From: Vibrio campbellii CAIM 519 = NBRC 15631 = ATCC 25920
GTDB lineage: Bacteria > Pseudomonadota > Gammaproteobacteria > Enterobacterales > Vibrionaceae
DNA: 64,000 nt
Assembly: GCF_002163755.1 (NCBI RefSeq)
Contig: NZ_CP015864.1
Coordinates: forward strand, 1,302,001-1,366,000
Direction of reading: 5' to 3'
In this document: positions 1 to 8,360 of the stretch, piece by piece
How the letters are laid out: every line of letters begins with the position of its first letter
Position numbering within the stretch: the stretch's first letter is position 1
The notes under the pieces: model-generated
Seen by the model: the letters and a program-made list of their open reading frames with translations, nothing else
Databases searched by the model: none
Told to the model about the DNA's origin: nothing
Made by a program: the position numbers and the translations under genes

Positions 1-683
1 ACAGTACCGTTGAACGCAGAAGCATCTCGTAGTTCAGCGCTTTCTAGGCCGAATTGTACTGTTGTAGATTGAGCTGGGTACTCGTGGTCAACGATGCGAG
101 TCGCTGGACGAGTTTCAACTACTTCTTCTTGAACTACTGGCTCAGAACCGAACTTGTAGTTGAAGCCGATACCGAAGAAGTCAGCATCCATGTCGTCGAT
201 GATGTCATCAGACATGTCTTGGTAACGTTGGTACTCAGCGCGTAGGCTCCAGTTGTAGTTGATTTGGTATTCAGCACCTAGAGAGCCAGTTGGTACGAAA
301 TCTTTCTCGTCACCAGCCATCATGTATGCAGCACCTACTTTAGCGAATAGGTTCCAAGAATCATTTAGTGGTAGGTTGAACTTAGGAGCAAGAGTTAGTG
401 CCCATAGGTCACCATCAACTGTGTTTAGGCCAGCTTTGTTGAAGTTAGCAGTGAAGTTACCTAGGTAATCTACGCCGTATTCAGCAGCTACGTATTCGTT
501 GAAGTTGTAACCGATGTGCATGCCAGCAGCAAAGCTATCGTCATCACATGGCGCATCTAGGTGACATGCGTCGTTAAGAGCGTTGTAACCTAGCTTACCG
601 CCGATGTAAGTGTCAGCAAAAGCAACATTCGACATTACGCCACCAGCTAGAACGGTAGCCACTACAAGAGCGATTTTTTTCAT
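1..683 (-). CDS. OmpA-like outer membrane protein, 3' end outside window
   Basis: The gene starts at the ATG at 683 and runs off the left edge, so only about 227 N-terminal residues are visible. The product opens with a signal peptide (MKKIALVVATVLAGG, cleavage after AFA). It continues as an eight-strand-type barrel with alternating aromatic and polar residues (TYIGGKLGYN, MHIGYNFNEY, FFGIGFNYKFG). An acidic linker (EEVVETRP) follows, leading into what should be the periplasmic domain. Family knowledge: OmpA proteins tether the outer membrane to peptidoglycan; the OmpA C-terminal motif itself is not in view. The codon use is that of a highly expressed gene (CTA, GGT, AAC). The many open frames on the opposite strand here are shadows of it. 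Confidence 0.85.
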   Translation of the reverse strand, partial: MKKIALVVATVLAGGVMSNVAFADTYIGGKLGYNALNDACHLDAPCDDDSFAAGMHIGYNFNEYVAAEYGVDYLGNFTANFNKAGLNTVDGDLWALTLAPKFNLPLNDSWNLFAKVGAAYMMAGDEKDFVPTGSLGAEYQINYNWSLRAEYQRYQDMSDDIIDDMDADFFGIGFNYKFGSEPVVQEEVVETRPATRIVDHEYPAQSTTVQFGLESAELRDASAFNGT

Positions 684-1062
684 TATTTTTACCTTTAATG
701 CGAAGGTGACCCGACTACTCTCTTACCACCTTAAAGCGGTCATCACGACAGTCAGTACCTACACTGTTTCAAGTGATTACAAATTACGTCAACAATCTGA
801 ACTAATTCACCTTAACGATGTCTTAACTTGAGATTATCCATTAAACCATTGATTAAGATGCTCATCCGAAGATTTTCAAATTTTGAGCACACTGCTTTAC
901 CAGCGCATGAACAAATTGAGTCAATCTCTTAAAGCACTAAATTCCGAAGCAAGGATTATCCAACTTAATTTGCATACACATAGCAGCTAAAAGAAACTTT
1001 TAGTTGCAGTGCCTACATACAGACCGGATACATATGATTTGTAAATGGTTGAGATTAGATAA

Positions 1063-1086
1063 CTTTTGTGACGTAAATCTCAAAAG
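1063..1086. promoter_or_regulatory. CRP-like palindrome
   Basis: CTTTTGTGA, six bases, then TCTCAAAAG. The core TGTGA-N6-TCTCA is one mismatch from the CRP consensus, and the dyad extends over the flanking CTTTT/AAAAG. It sits about 380 bases upstream of the OmpA-like gene start, which is far for direct control, so its target is uncertain. Confidence 0.4.
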
Positions 1087-1241
1087 TGACTTTAACAGAA
1101 CAACTCTCTTTATCATAAATTAGATTTATTGTCGTAACGATTAGTTTTTCTAATCAATGACCACGTAAGCACCAGAAACTGAAGGATTTTTGTTTTAGGT
1201 GACGAAAAAATTGACACAATCCACACATAAGGCAAGGAAAA

Positions 1242-1279
1242 AACCTACAAAGAACACAGCTCGCGAAGTGCGAGCTGTG
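1242..1279 (-). terminator. Intrinsic terminator of the carboxypeptidase gene
   Basis: A perfect 10-bp stem (CACAGCTCGC / GCGAGCTGTG, 1255-1279) with a 5-base loop. Read on the minus strand it is followed by a T-rich stretch. It lies 12 bases past the stop codon. Confidence 0.85.
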
Positions 1280-1290
1280 AACTAAATGGC

Positions 1291-2415
1291 TTAAATCTTG
1301 TCCGAAACCGCCAATGTTGCAGCCAAAACATCTTGTCCAAACAACACGCTACGTTCTGGTGACCAACCGTAAAGTGGATCTGGATGGTTGTTATTATCTT
1401 TGAATGGCATCTCGATTGTGTAAGACAAACACTTGAACTGCTCCGCCACCCAATTAGAGCCAACGGTTAGATTCGCTTTACCCGGCTCATCTTTGTCGTA
1501 GCCGATCTCGTCTTGGAACTCTGGTGTAATCGTCAGAAGTGCCTGTTTAAACGCGTTTTCCAACTCAGCCATGCTTTCATCATAAGAAGGAATACCTTCA
1601 GAGCCCGCCACAAAGTTGTAAGGGATAGCTTCATCACCATGAATATCTAGGAACATATCCACGCCAGTTTCTAGCATGCGCTCACGAACCAAGAAGACTT
1701 CTGGGCTCTTTTCCATTGATGGCGTTTGCCATTCACGGTTTAGGTTTACGCCAACCGCGTTAGTACGTAGGTGACCACGCACACCGCCATCTGGGTTCAT
1801 GTTTGGTACTACGTAAAGTACTGCTTTTTCAAGCAATGCACGCGCAACCGTGTCGTTCTCATCGAGCAGACGTTGGATCATGCCTTCCATAAACCATTCC
1901 GCCATCGTCTCACCCGGGTGTTGGCGCGCAATCATCCAGATTTTCTTTTTACCTTCTTCTGGCTCACCAAACGTCAGCAAGCTCATGTCATTGCCATCTA
2001 GCGTATGACCAAGCGTCTCTAGTTGGCAATGGTGCGCGCTTTGTGCCATGTGTAACAGGTCTAGGTGACGGTCGTACGTGTAAGGTGCAAAGTACGCGAA
2101 GTAAATTGAGCTGCGCTCAGGGATAACAGTGAAAGTCAGCGTGTCACCATCGAACTCAGCCGGAACACGGAACCATTCTTCACGATCGTAAGACGCAACT
2201 ACGTCGTAACCTTGCCAACCTTCCGGGTAAGCCGATTTCGCAAGGTCGAGAAGTTTGATGGTGTGTGATTGCTCGGCTTCTGTCTCTAGACGGAAGTGGA
2301 ACCACTGGTAGAATTCCGACATGTTGTCGTTAGGAATTTTGAGTTGAATGTCGTTTTTGTCGTCCGCTTTCACTACGTGAATGCTGCCGCTGTCAAAATT
2401 GCTGAATACTTTCAT
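1291..2415 (-). CDS. M14 family zinc carboxypeptidase, 374 aa
   Basis: A cytoplasmic-type M14 metallocarboxypeptidase with an N-terminal beta domain (about residues 1-115) as in cytosolic carboxypeptidase-like proteins. In the catalytic domain, RQHPGET carries the zinc-binding HxxE (about 165-168). NMNPDGG and GVNLNREW are the usual substrate-binding loops. DIHGDE supplies the third zinc ligand (about 255) and YTIEMPF the catalytic glutamate (about 333). The start at 2415 was chosen because AAGGTGAG lies eight bases upstream; the frame is open further but lacks a better site. There is no signal peptide, so it probably trims peptides inside the cell. The substrate is unknown. A perfect terminator follows directly, so this is probably the last gene of its transcript. 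Confidence 0.85.
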   Translation of the reverse strand: MKVFSNFDSGSIHVVKADDKNDIQLKIPNDNMSEFYQWFHFRLETEAEQSHTIKLLDLAKSAYPEGWQGYDVVASYDREEWFRVPAEFDGDTLTFTVIPERSSIYFAYFAPYTYDRHLDLLHMAQSAHHCQLETLGHTLDGNDMSLLTFGEPEEGKKKIWMIARQHPGETMAEWFMEGMIQRLLDENDTVARALLEKAVLYVVPNMNPDGGVRGHLRTNAVGVNLNREWQTPSMEKSPEVFLVRERMLETGVDMFLDIHGDEAIPYNFVAGSEGIPSYDESMAELENAFKQALLTITPEFQDEIGYDKDEPGKANLTVGSNWVAEQFKCLSYTIEMPFKDNNNHPDPLYGWSPERSVLFGQDVLAATLAVSDKI

Positions 2416-2528
2416 TTTATTACTCACCTTTTGCATCTGAGCTTGAAAGACTGAGGCTAACACAAAGGCAAGAGGTGTCTCTAACACTTTCACCTCTTCC
2501 CCATCTGTTTGCGATCAAAATATTCAGT

Positions 2529-3929
2529 TTAGTCGAGCTTATCCGCTTTGCCTGCTGGCCCCGCGAGTTTGGCTAGCCACTTATCCCAGATAAATGGTGT
2601 TTTATCGTTATCTTCTGCATCCTCTTTGCGACGAACCGCGTTGCGCACCATCATTGCGCCCGTCCAACGAAATGGCTCTGGTGGGAAGAGCCCTAGAGGC
2701 CCTTTGGCTAAACCGCTTTTCGTCCATTCGTTTTCTAGCCCTAATACCAATGAAGATAATATCTTTCCGCCCATTCGCGTCTGCGCAACCCCGTTACCCG
2801 AATAACCAAAGCCATAAAAGATATTGCTTTGGTTATCTAGCTCACCGAAGAATGGAAAACCGGTAGCGGAACGATCCGACCCGCCTGTCCATGAATAAGC
2901 GAATTCAGCCCCTTTCAAGCGCGGAAACAACTTATCGAACGACTTACGCAGTAGATCTTGATAGCTCGTTGGCTTGTTGAACATCGCATCAACGCGGTTG
3001 TTGAAAGAGAACTGATTACCACCTTTCCCTAATATCAAACGGCCATCTGGCGTATCTCGGTAATAGTGCACAAAAATGCGAGAATCTAAAACGCTAGAGC
3101 CAGCCTGCCAACCAGATTGAGATAGCGCGTCGCCAAGCGGTTTAGTGATCACCATATCGGAAGAGACAACGACAATACTATTTTTGAATTGCTTAAATTG
3201 CTCAACCATCCAAGCATTTAATGCCAGCACGACTTGCTTAGCCTGAATACTCCCTTTAGGCGTAGAAACAGTGGCTGGTTGCCCATAATCTAAACGGGTC
3301 ATTGGCGTATTCTCATAGACCTCAACCCCCAATTCGATTGCAACACGTCTTAATCCTCTCGCTAATAAGGCGGGTTGAACACTGGCTGCGACTGGAGAAT
3401 GAAAGCCCTCCACATTGCGCGGCGATCCCGTACTAGCACGCAACTCCTCAAATTGGCAACGACGCCAACTGTTCACATCCAAACGCTTTAGCTCATCCAC
3501 AACAGGCTGCATTCCTCCCATCTGAGCTTGGTTGGTTGCGGTGTAATAAACCCCTTTCAACGATAATTGCGCATCGATCTTGTGCTGCTTACAAAAACCG
3601 TCGATCTCTAGCACTGCTTGCTCCGACTCTTTTACCAACCAAGCGGCGTTTTCTTCACCGAATAAGCGTTTCAAGGTCGGAAATTTTGTCGACCAAGTCA
3701 GCATACAACCGCCATTTGCGCCGGATGCACCACTGCCACACAAGCCTTTTTCAATCACAACTACCTGTTTTTCCGGCGATTGCTGCTTAATCATGATCGC
3801 GGTCCAAAGGCCTGTGTAGCCACCGCCGACAATGGCGACATCTGCATGGATATTTTGTTGAAGTGGTTTATCGGTTTCTGGCTGCTCAATTTCAAGCGCT
3901 TGCTTAAACCAATATGAAGGGTGAGTCAT
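2529..3929 (-). CDS. FAD-dependent oxidoreductase of the DAO family, 466 aa
   Basis: The N-terminal Rossmann fold is clear (VAIVGGGYTGLWTA, then VVVIEKG at the end of beta-2, about residues 33-65), typical of the D-amino-acid oxidase/glycine oxidase superfamily. The C-terminal FAD-contacting segment (FYGFGYSGNGVAQTRMGGK) resembles gamma-glutamylputrescine oxidase and related amine oxidases. It should oxidise a secondary or primary amine to imine with release of H2O2. The start at 3929 has AAGGAT seven bases upstream; about 15 further upstream in-frame residues are unlikely to be translated. It lies 113 bases upstream of the carboxypeptidase gene in the same direction and may be co-transcribed with it. 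No polyamine genes are nearby, so the substrate is not settled. Confidence 0.75.
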   Translation of the reverse strand: MTHPSYWFKQALEIEQPETDKPLQQNIHADVAIVGGGYTGLWTAIMIKQQSPEKQVVVIEKGLCGSGASGANGGCMLTWSTKFPTLKRLFGEENAAWLVKESEQAVLEIDGFCKQHKIDAQLSLKGVYYTATNQAQMGGMQPVVDELKRLDVNSWRRCQFEELRASTGSPRNVEGFHSPVAASVQPALLARGLRRVAIELGVEVYENTPMTRLDYGQPATVSTPKGSIQAKQVVLALNAWMVEQFKQFKNSIVVVSSDMVITKPLGDALSQSGWQAGSSVLDSRIFVHYYRDTPDGRLILGKGGNQFSFNNRVDAMFNKPTSYQDLLRKSFDKLFPRLKGAEFAYSWTGGSDRSATGFPFFGELDNQSNIFYGFGYSGNGVAQTRMGGKILSSLVLGLENEWTKSGLAKGPLGLFPPEPFRWTGAMMVRNAVRRKEDAEDNDKTPFIWDKWLAKLAGPAGKADKLD

Positions 3930-4090
3930 TTGATATCCTTTGTAAAAGTGACGCACACAACTGTGCTTTATCACTACTTTACAAACCTAGCGAATATCCA
4001 ACGAGCAAGAAAAACTTACGCTGAGCGTTAGAAATATTCATTAAATATTATATTAAATAAACACATTCACCAGGAATATATAATTTAATA

Positions 4091-4120
4091 AAAAAAGGGG
4101 AGCAGATGCCCCCTAAAAAA
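4091..4120. terminator. Probable bidirectional terminator
   Basis: A short GC stem (AGGGG 4096-4100 / CCCCT 4110-4114) flanked by A-runs on the left and, for minus-strand transcripts, T-runs on both sides. It lies about 70 bases downstream of the DUF3316-type gene. Confidence 0.5.
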
Positions 4121-4188
4121 ATAACAGAACGAATATACAACAAGGATTAAACAGGCAATAGAGTTATAAATGCTAGCGAATAAATAAA

Positions 4189-4548
4189 TTAACGGTTGCC
4201 AGATTCACGCATACGGTATTCGTATTTCACATTTAATATTGGTTGATATGCGATTTGACCATTATCTTGTAGAAACTCACCAACCGTTACTTTCGCATTG
4301 GTAACAGAGAAAGACTGGCGGTCTACGATATCAAATGAGCTTTTGAATTCATCTCTGAGCTGCGCCGAGGACTTACTTTGATAGTCCTTAATCATTTCAA
4401 CCCCCATGTCGTAAGCCGCTTGCTTACTATCAACAACCTCACCTTGGATAGTTTTAGTGTTATTGGTCCATTGGTAACCACCAGCAATCGCAGCGAGTGG
4501 TGTAGCAGTGAGTGCGATAAGACTTGCTAGAGTAATAAAACGTTTCAT
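4189..4548 (-). CDS. Small exported protein, probable DUF3316 family, 119 aa
   Basis: The product begins with a signal peptide (MKRFITLASLIALTATPLAAIA, cleavage before GGYQW). A compact soluble domain of about 95 residues rich in alternating hydrophobics follows (FSVTNAKVTVGEF, YQPILNVKYEYR). I believe this matches the Vibrio-centred DUF3316 family, whose function is unknown. GGAG lies nine bases upstream of the ATG. It is monocistronic, with 260 bases to the oxidoreductase downstream and more than 500 bases of non-coding DNA upstream. Confidence 0.65.
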   Translation of the reverse strand: MKRFITLASLIALTATPLAAIAGGYQWTNNTKTIQGEVVDSKQAAYDMGVEMIKDYQSKSSAQLRDEFKSSFDIVDRQSFSVTNAKVTVGEFLQDNGQIAYQPILNVKYEYRMRESGNR

Positions 4549-5090
4549 AGTGTGCTCCTTTACTTACCTTTTAAATATCGAGTTCCAAATGCTCGATGAA
4601 TGTAGAGTACCTATAGAGACCTAAAGCCAATCATATTAATTTCAGAATTTATAATTAATTTAAATTTAATTATAAACGTGTTTTAAGGCTCGATTTTTGC
4701 TAATAATTTAAGATGAGAAAAACAAATAAAAACCAGGCATTAGGATTTTCTCAATTCCACTGATGCGGGTTTTCGTTTTCACTCACCTGTTTTAATATAC
4801 CTAAATGCTATAAATAGCTTATTGCGAGAATAAGCACCTTTACTCCGACGATTTGCTTGCCTTTACTCTCTTACGCAGTGTCATCCTGACACTCTCATAC
4901 TAAGCCTTACAATACCTCTTCAGATTTTTCTCATAAAATCTCACCCAAAAGAACACTGTTCAAAACTTATACCTGTCATCGCCTGAGCAAAACGAGTAAC
5001 CATTTTGATTGCCCTCCTTTCGCGCTCCTCGACCAGCGTTCATAGCCACTTTGACAGAGCCAACACTTTTGGAAATGAGACTGGAGTGAA
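4549..5090. other. Divergent intergenic region
   Basis: About 540 AT-rich bases between divergently transcribed genes. A 7-bp dyad (AGTGTCA 4877-4883 / TGACACT 4887-4893) could be an operator. No ORF with a ribosome binding site and no recognised RNA was seen. Confidence 0.5.
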
Positions 5091-6002
5091 ATGACCATGA
5101 ACAAATCTATCCTCGATCACTGTAGAACCATTTATTCTGATGAATACGCTGACATTTATCGTCCAATTTGGACCTACCGCGTAAAATTCATCGCACGTGC
5201 TTTATTCTACAGAAAGTCGTTTAAGTACCTCGCGGACAACATTGAAGCATCACTGCTTGAACTACTTTGCACTCGTACACATCGATTCTTAGAGAAGCCA
5301 TTTCGTCCTTACATTATTAAGAATGGACCAGCTTTCGATCGTTCAACGCTTGTGGTTGATCACTACAACACAGTGTCGAAACTCGTCTCGCCTGAACTGA
5401 TTCATGAGATCTACACCGATACTGAAGGTCTAACTCTGACTTCATTTGAAATTGACAACATCTTGTACTCAGTTCGCTTGGTTTACGAAGCGCGTTACCA
5501 AAAAGAAGGTGATATGAGCTTGGTGCTGCATAGCCAAGAAGATGGCAACTTCTATACCCTTTCTTTCAGCTTGGGTCATGAGAATGGCGAGCGATGCATC
5601 ATGATTGGTGGTTTACAAGGACCACGCAGCTGTGAAGAAAATAACGCAAAAATCAAAAAGCTGACGCGTAAGCTATACGGTCAACGTCCGAAAAGCTTGA
5701 TGGTTGGATTGCTGGCTATCGTTGCGCAGGTTTGGGGCATAGAAACACTGTTGGCGGTAAAAACTCAATCGCACACTTACGCAGCTAAGCGTTACAGCAA
5801 AGGCAGAATCAAAACCGATTACGATGCGCTGTGGCTAGAACTTGGTGGCACAGAATACGACCGCAACTTCTACTCTATCGACGTGAATGCACCTCGTCGT
5901 GATATTGAAGGTATGTCTCGCTCTAAACGTTCTATGTATCGTCGTCGTTATGAATGGCTAGACAACACTAAAGCGACATTCGAAGAAGTATTAAAAAACT
6001 AA
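5091..6002 (+). CDS. VirK/YbjX (DUF535) family protein, 303 aa
   Basis: A soluble protein matching the VirK/YbjX family. The conserved core includes GENGERCIMIGGLQGPR (about residues 163-180), followed by the KLTRKLYGQRPKSLMV and YSKGRIKTDYDALWLELGG blocks. It closes with a basic stretch (RSKRSMYRRRYEWL). Family members in enterobacteria are linked to envelope and antimicrobial-peptide phenotypes, but the biochemical function is unknown. GGAGTG stands just upstream of the ATG at 5091; a second ATG two codons later is equally placed. A small outer-membrane barrel gene starts 29 bases downstream and is probably co-transcribed, which fits an envelope role. Confidence 0.8.
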   Translation: MTMNKSILDHCRTIYSDEYADIYRPIWTYRVKFIARALFYRKSFKYLADNIEASLLELLCTRTHRFLEKPFRPYIIKNGPAFDRSTLVVDHYNTVSKLVSPELIHEIYTDTEGLTLTSFEIDNILYSVRLVYEARYQKEGDMSLVLHSQEDGNFYTLSFSLGHENGERCIMIGGLQGPRSCEENNAKIKKLTRKLYGQRPKSLMVGLLAIVAQVWGIETLLAVKTQSHTYAAKRYSKGRIKTDYDALWLELGGTEYDRNFYSIDVNAPRRDIEGMSRSKRSMYRRRYEWLDNTKATFEEVLKN

Positions 6003-6031
6003 CACGCTAAAAGACTCAGGAGAAACGTCCC

Positions 6032-6583
6032 ATGCGTTATTCATTCGTGACTGCTTTGGTGTTGTCGACCTTTTCGTTGTCAACCTACGCAGCAACCAGT
6101 ACACATGTCATTGGCACCAACCTAGGTTACGGTATGGTCAACTACGACGCGCCTACCAGCGAAGAGTCTGGAGACATGTTCTTAGGTGAGATTTATTATC
6201 GCTACATGCCAACGCATAACTTTGGTATCGAAGCAGGCTATAAAGGGGCGTTTGATGGTATCGGCTCGATACTCGTTAGCCCAATTTCGGAAGTCACCAA
6301 CACCAGCTTCTCTGGCCCTCGTTTGAGTGGTTACGCCAGTTACCCGCTTGGTGCTGGATTCGAGGTATACGGAAAAGCAGGCATGACTTACTACACGCTG
6401 GCGTACACCTATTCAGTTAACGATCAAAGCCGTGATATTGAGAAATCGAGCCTAGGCGGTGAAGCTGCCGCTGGCTTGGGTTGGAGCTACAAGCATTTTG
6501 GATTGAATGCTGAGTATGTGTACTCGAAAAACAGCGATTTTGATTCTGGTGGCGTGATGTTCGGAGCACAATTGCGTTTCTGA
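6032..6583 (+). CDS. Small outer-membrane beta-barrel protein, 183 aa
   Basis: The product has a signal peptide (MRYSFVTALVLSTFSLSTYA, cleavage before ATSTHV) and a single OmpA/OmpX-like eight-strand barrel. Strands alternate aromatic and small residues (TNLGYGMVNY, GEIYYRYMP, FGIEAGYKG, GGVMFGAQLRF). It ends on a terminal phenylalanine, the usual signal for the BAM complex. There is no periplasmic peptidoglycan-binding domain. AGGAGA lies ten bases upstream of the start. The gene follows the VirK/YbjX gene closely and is closed by a terminator shared with the convergent permease gene. Confidence 0.8.
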   Translation: MRYSFVTALVLSTFSLSTYAATSTHVIGTNLGYGMVNYDAPTSEESGDMFLGEIYYRYMPTHNFGIEAGYKGAFDGIGSILVSPISEVTNTSFSGPRLSGYASYPLGAGFEVYGKAGMTYYTLAYTYSVNDQSRDIEKSSLGGEAAAGLGWSYKHFGLNAEYVYSKNSDFDSGGVMFGAQLRF

Positions 6584-6621
6584 CGTCCGCGATACCTACC
6601 CCTTCCCCAAAAACTAAAAAA

Positions 6622-6662
6622 AGAAAAAGGCAGCGGTTGCCTGAGTCGTTGCCCTTTTCTTT
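6622..6662. terminator. Bidirectional terminator between the barrel gene and the DMT permease gene
   Basis: Stem GGCAGCG (6629-6635) with CGTTGCC (6647-6653), including one G-T pair. A-rich sequence lies on the left and a T-rich tract (CCCTTTTCTTTC) on the right. Confidence 0.7.
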
Positions 6663-6674
6663 CATCAATATGGA

Positions 6675-7580
6675 TCAGTTCGTCAGCGCGAGAATGATTC
6701 CTGCCACGATCGAAGTAACCCCAATACCCCGAGTGAGATACCATTTCTCAGACAGAAACCAAATCCCCATAAACAATCCAAACACAATGCTGATTTGCCT
6801 TAATGCCACCACCAAACTCACATTGTCTGTCATGGTCATCGCAAACAACACCAAACCGTAGGTGGATGCCATCATTACCCCTGCCATGCTGGCGGTTTTG
6901 CGGATCTGCCACGCTGTCTTAATCTCATCTGGCTTACCCGTAACTAAGCACCATACAAGGGCAGGAATACCAATTGCCCAAAACTGCACGCCCAAGTAAA
7001 AGATCGCACTGTACTGATCATTCAAGATCTCTGATGCTTGCACTGTGAGTAAACTCAGCGCTTCTTTATCGACCACCGAGTAACCCGTTGTGCCTATTGC
7101 GGCAATTAATGCCCAGAACACACCGACGTTCAAATAGGAGCCCAATGTCATTTGACGAAAGTTCGTCAGTGGTACCAGCATACAACCAAGGGTTATCAGC
7201 AAAAATCCAAGCCACTGCTGACTGGATAATTCATGCCCCAGAGCCACACTGATGGCGCCGACCATCATCACAGGCAGTGCCCGAGCAATCGGATAAACCA
7301 CACCCACATCAGCGTGCTTATAAGCGACAATCAAACCGACCAGATAGACCATTTGTGAAATGCCGCTAATGAACAGCAATCCCCAAAATTCACTCGGCAA
7401 TGATGTCCAGCCAATGGTCGCCAAATACCAAATCAAATAAGGGGTAAGAATGGCACAGGCAGAGAAACTGGCCGCCATAGTAAACGCGAGTCCAGAGCCT
7501 GAGTTACTTTTACCAAGGATATTCCAGCCCGCATGGAGAACAGCAGAAAAAACGACGAGACCAATCGCCAACAAATCCAT
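6675..7580 (-). CDS. EamA/DMT family transporter, 301 aa
   Basis: A ten-helix inner-membrane protein of the drug/metabolite transporter superfamily with two EamA repeats. The first carries VLHAGWNILGK and VYPIARALPVMMVGAIS; the second carries STYGLVLFAMT and FGLFMGIWFLSEKW. AGGAAC lies upstream of the ATG. It is the last gene of the minus-strand phn group, 66 bases after phnR. It may therefore move an AEP-related compound or a breakdown product, but no substrate can be read from the sequence. Confidence 0.8.
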   Translation of the reverse strand: MDLLAIGLVVFSAVLHAGWNILGKSNSGSGLAFTMAASFSACAILTPYLIWYLATIGWTSLPSEFWGLLFISGISQMVYLVGLIVAYKHADVGVVYPIARALPVMMVGAISVALGHELSSQQWLGFLLITLGCMLVPLTNFRQMTLGSYLNVGVFWALIAAIGTTGYSVVDKEALSLLTVQASEILNDQYSAIFYLGVQFWAIGIPALVWCLVTGKPDEIKTAWQIRKTASMAGVMMASTYGLVLFAMTMTDNVSLVVALRQISIVFGLFMGIWFLSEKWYLTRGIGVTSIVAGIILALTN

Positions 7581-7646
7581 TTCAATGTTCCTGTCTTAAT
7601 AAAATAAAGACCCCGAGATGGAGCCTTAGATGATGGGAAAATCCAC

Positions 7647-8351
7647 TTAACGATTGAGTTCCGCCAGAGATTCAATGCTGATGGCATCGTGTCGCCAATA
7701 CTCGATATCGCAATCAATCAACTCGCCGTGTTGGTTGTAGTTGATGCGCTCAACCACCATCGCTGGCGTGCCGGCTGTCGCGCGCAATGCCTGAGCCATT
7801 TCACCCAACAAAGTGCTGGTTGAAATGCGGTAGCGAATCTTTTGATACGTCACGCCATAATGATCGCGATAAATGTCCGTCAGTGAATTTGATAAATCGT
7901 AGTCCAACAGGTTCGGAAACAGCTCTGGGCGAATGTAGTTTGTTACGAATACTACTGGTCTATCTTCAAGATATCGAACACGGTCGACTCGATACACGTC
8001 CGAGAAAGGTTGCAAGTCCAGCAAGCGCGCGGCTTGTTTGTTTGCCAACGTCCCTTTTGCTGCGACCAACTCCGTTTTTGGCACGCGATTTTGCACTTTC
8101 GCCATGTTCGGGAAGTTCAGCGTTTGGGTAGGGTCGTAACGCAATGGCTCGGGTGAGATAAACCAGCCTCGGCGATCTTCGCGGTAGATTCGACCTTCTG
8201 CTTCCAGCAACGATAAAGCTTCACGCAGAGTGACGCGTGTAGTATCGAACGACTCCGCCAACTTACGCTCTGCTGGCAGTTTTTGACGCGGCGATAGCAT
8301 ACCCGCTTCAATCTGTTCAACAATCGAATCTTTAATTTTTACGTATTGCAC
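7647..8351 (-). CDS. phnR: PhnR, GntR-family regulator of AEP utilisation, 234 aa
   Basis: The N-terminal GntR winged helix (residues about 1-70) shows QIEAGMLSPRQKLPAERKLA and TTRVTLREALSLLEAEGRIY. The C-terminal UTRA ligand domain of the HutC subfamily (about 90-230) includes VYRVDRVRYLEDRPVVF and VVERINYN. The start is GTG at 8351 with AAGGAC spaced six bases. It sits 9 bases downstream of the fused permease gene, inside the transporter operon, which suggests autoregulation with it. HutC-type proteins bind GT-N-TA-N-AC palindromes. Matching sites stand before phnT and phnW, and a variant before phnS. The effector is presumably AEP or a catabolite. Confidence 0.85.
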   Translation of the reverse strand: MQYVKIKDSIVEQIEAGMLSPRQKLPAERKLAESFDTTRVTLREALSLLEAEGRIYREDRRGWFISPEPLRYDPTQTLNFPNMAKVQNRVPKTELVAAKGTLANKQAARLLDLQPFSDVYRVDRVRYLEDRPVVFVTNYIRPELFPNLLDYDLSNSLTDIYRDHYGVTYQKIRYRISTSTLLGEMAQALRATAGTPAMVVERINYNQHGELIDCDIEYWRHDAISIESLAELNR

Positions 8352-8360
8352 GAAGTGTCC

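Larger units (their letters stand above)
684..1290. other. Intergenic region upstream of the OmpA-like gene
   Basis: About 600 bases contain no convincing gene. The left half should hold the promoter and leader of the OmpA-like gene. A symmetrical CRP/FNR-type palindrome lies at 1063-1086 and the terminator of the carboxypeptidase gene at 1255-1279. Nothing else is recognised. Confidence 0.6.

Noticed and set aside
54..831. Several plus-strand open frames over the first 800 bases
   Set aside because: They are opposite-strand shadows of the OmpA-like gene: the minus frame has a signal peptide and barrel pattern, while the plus frames have no ribosome sites.
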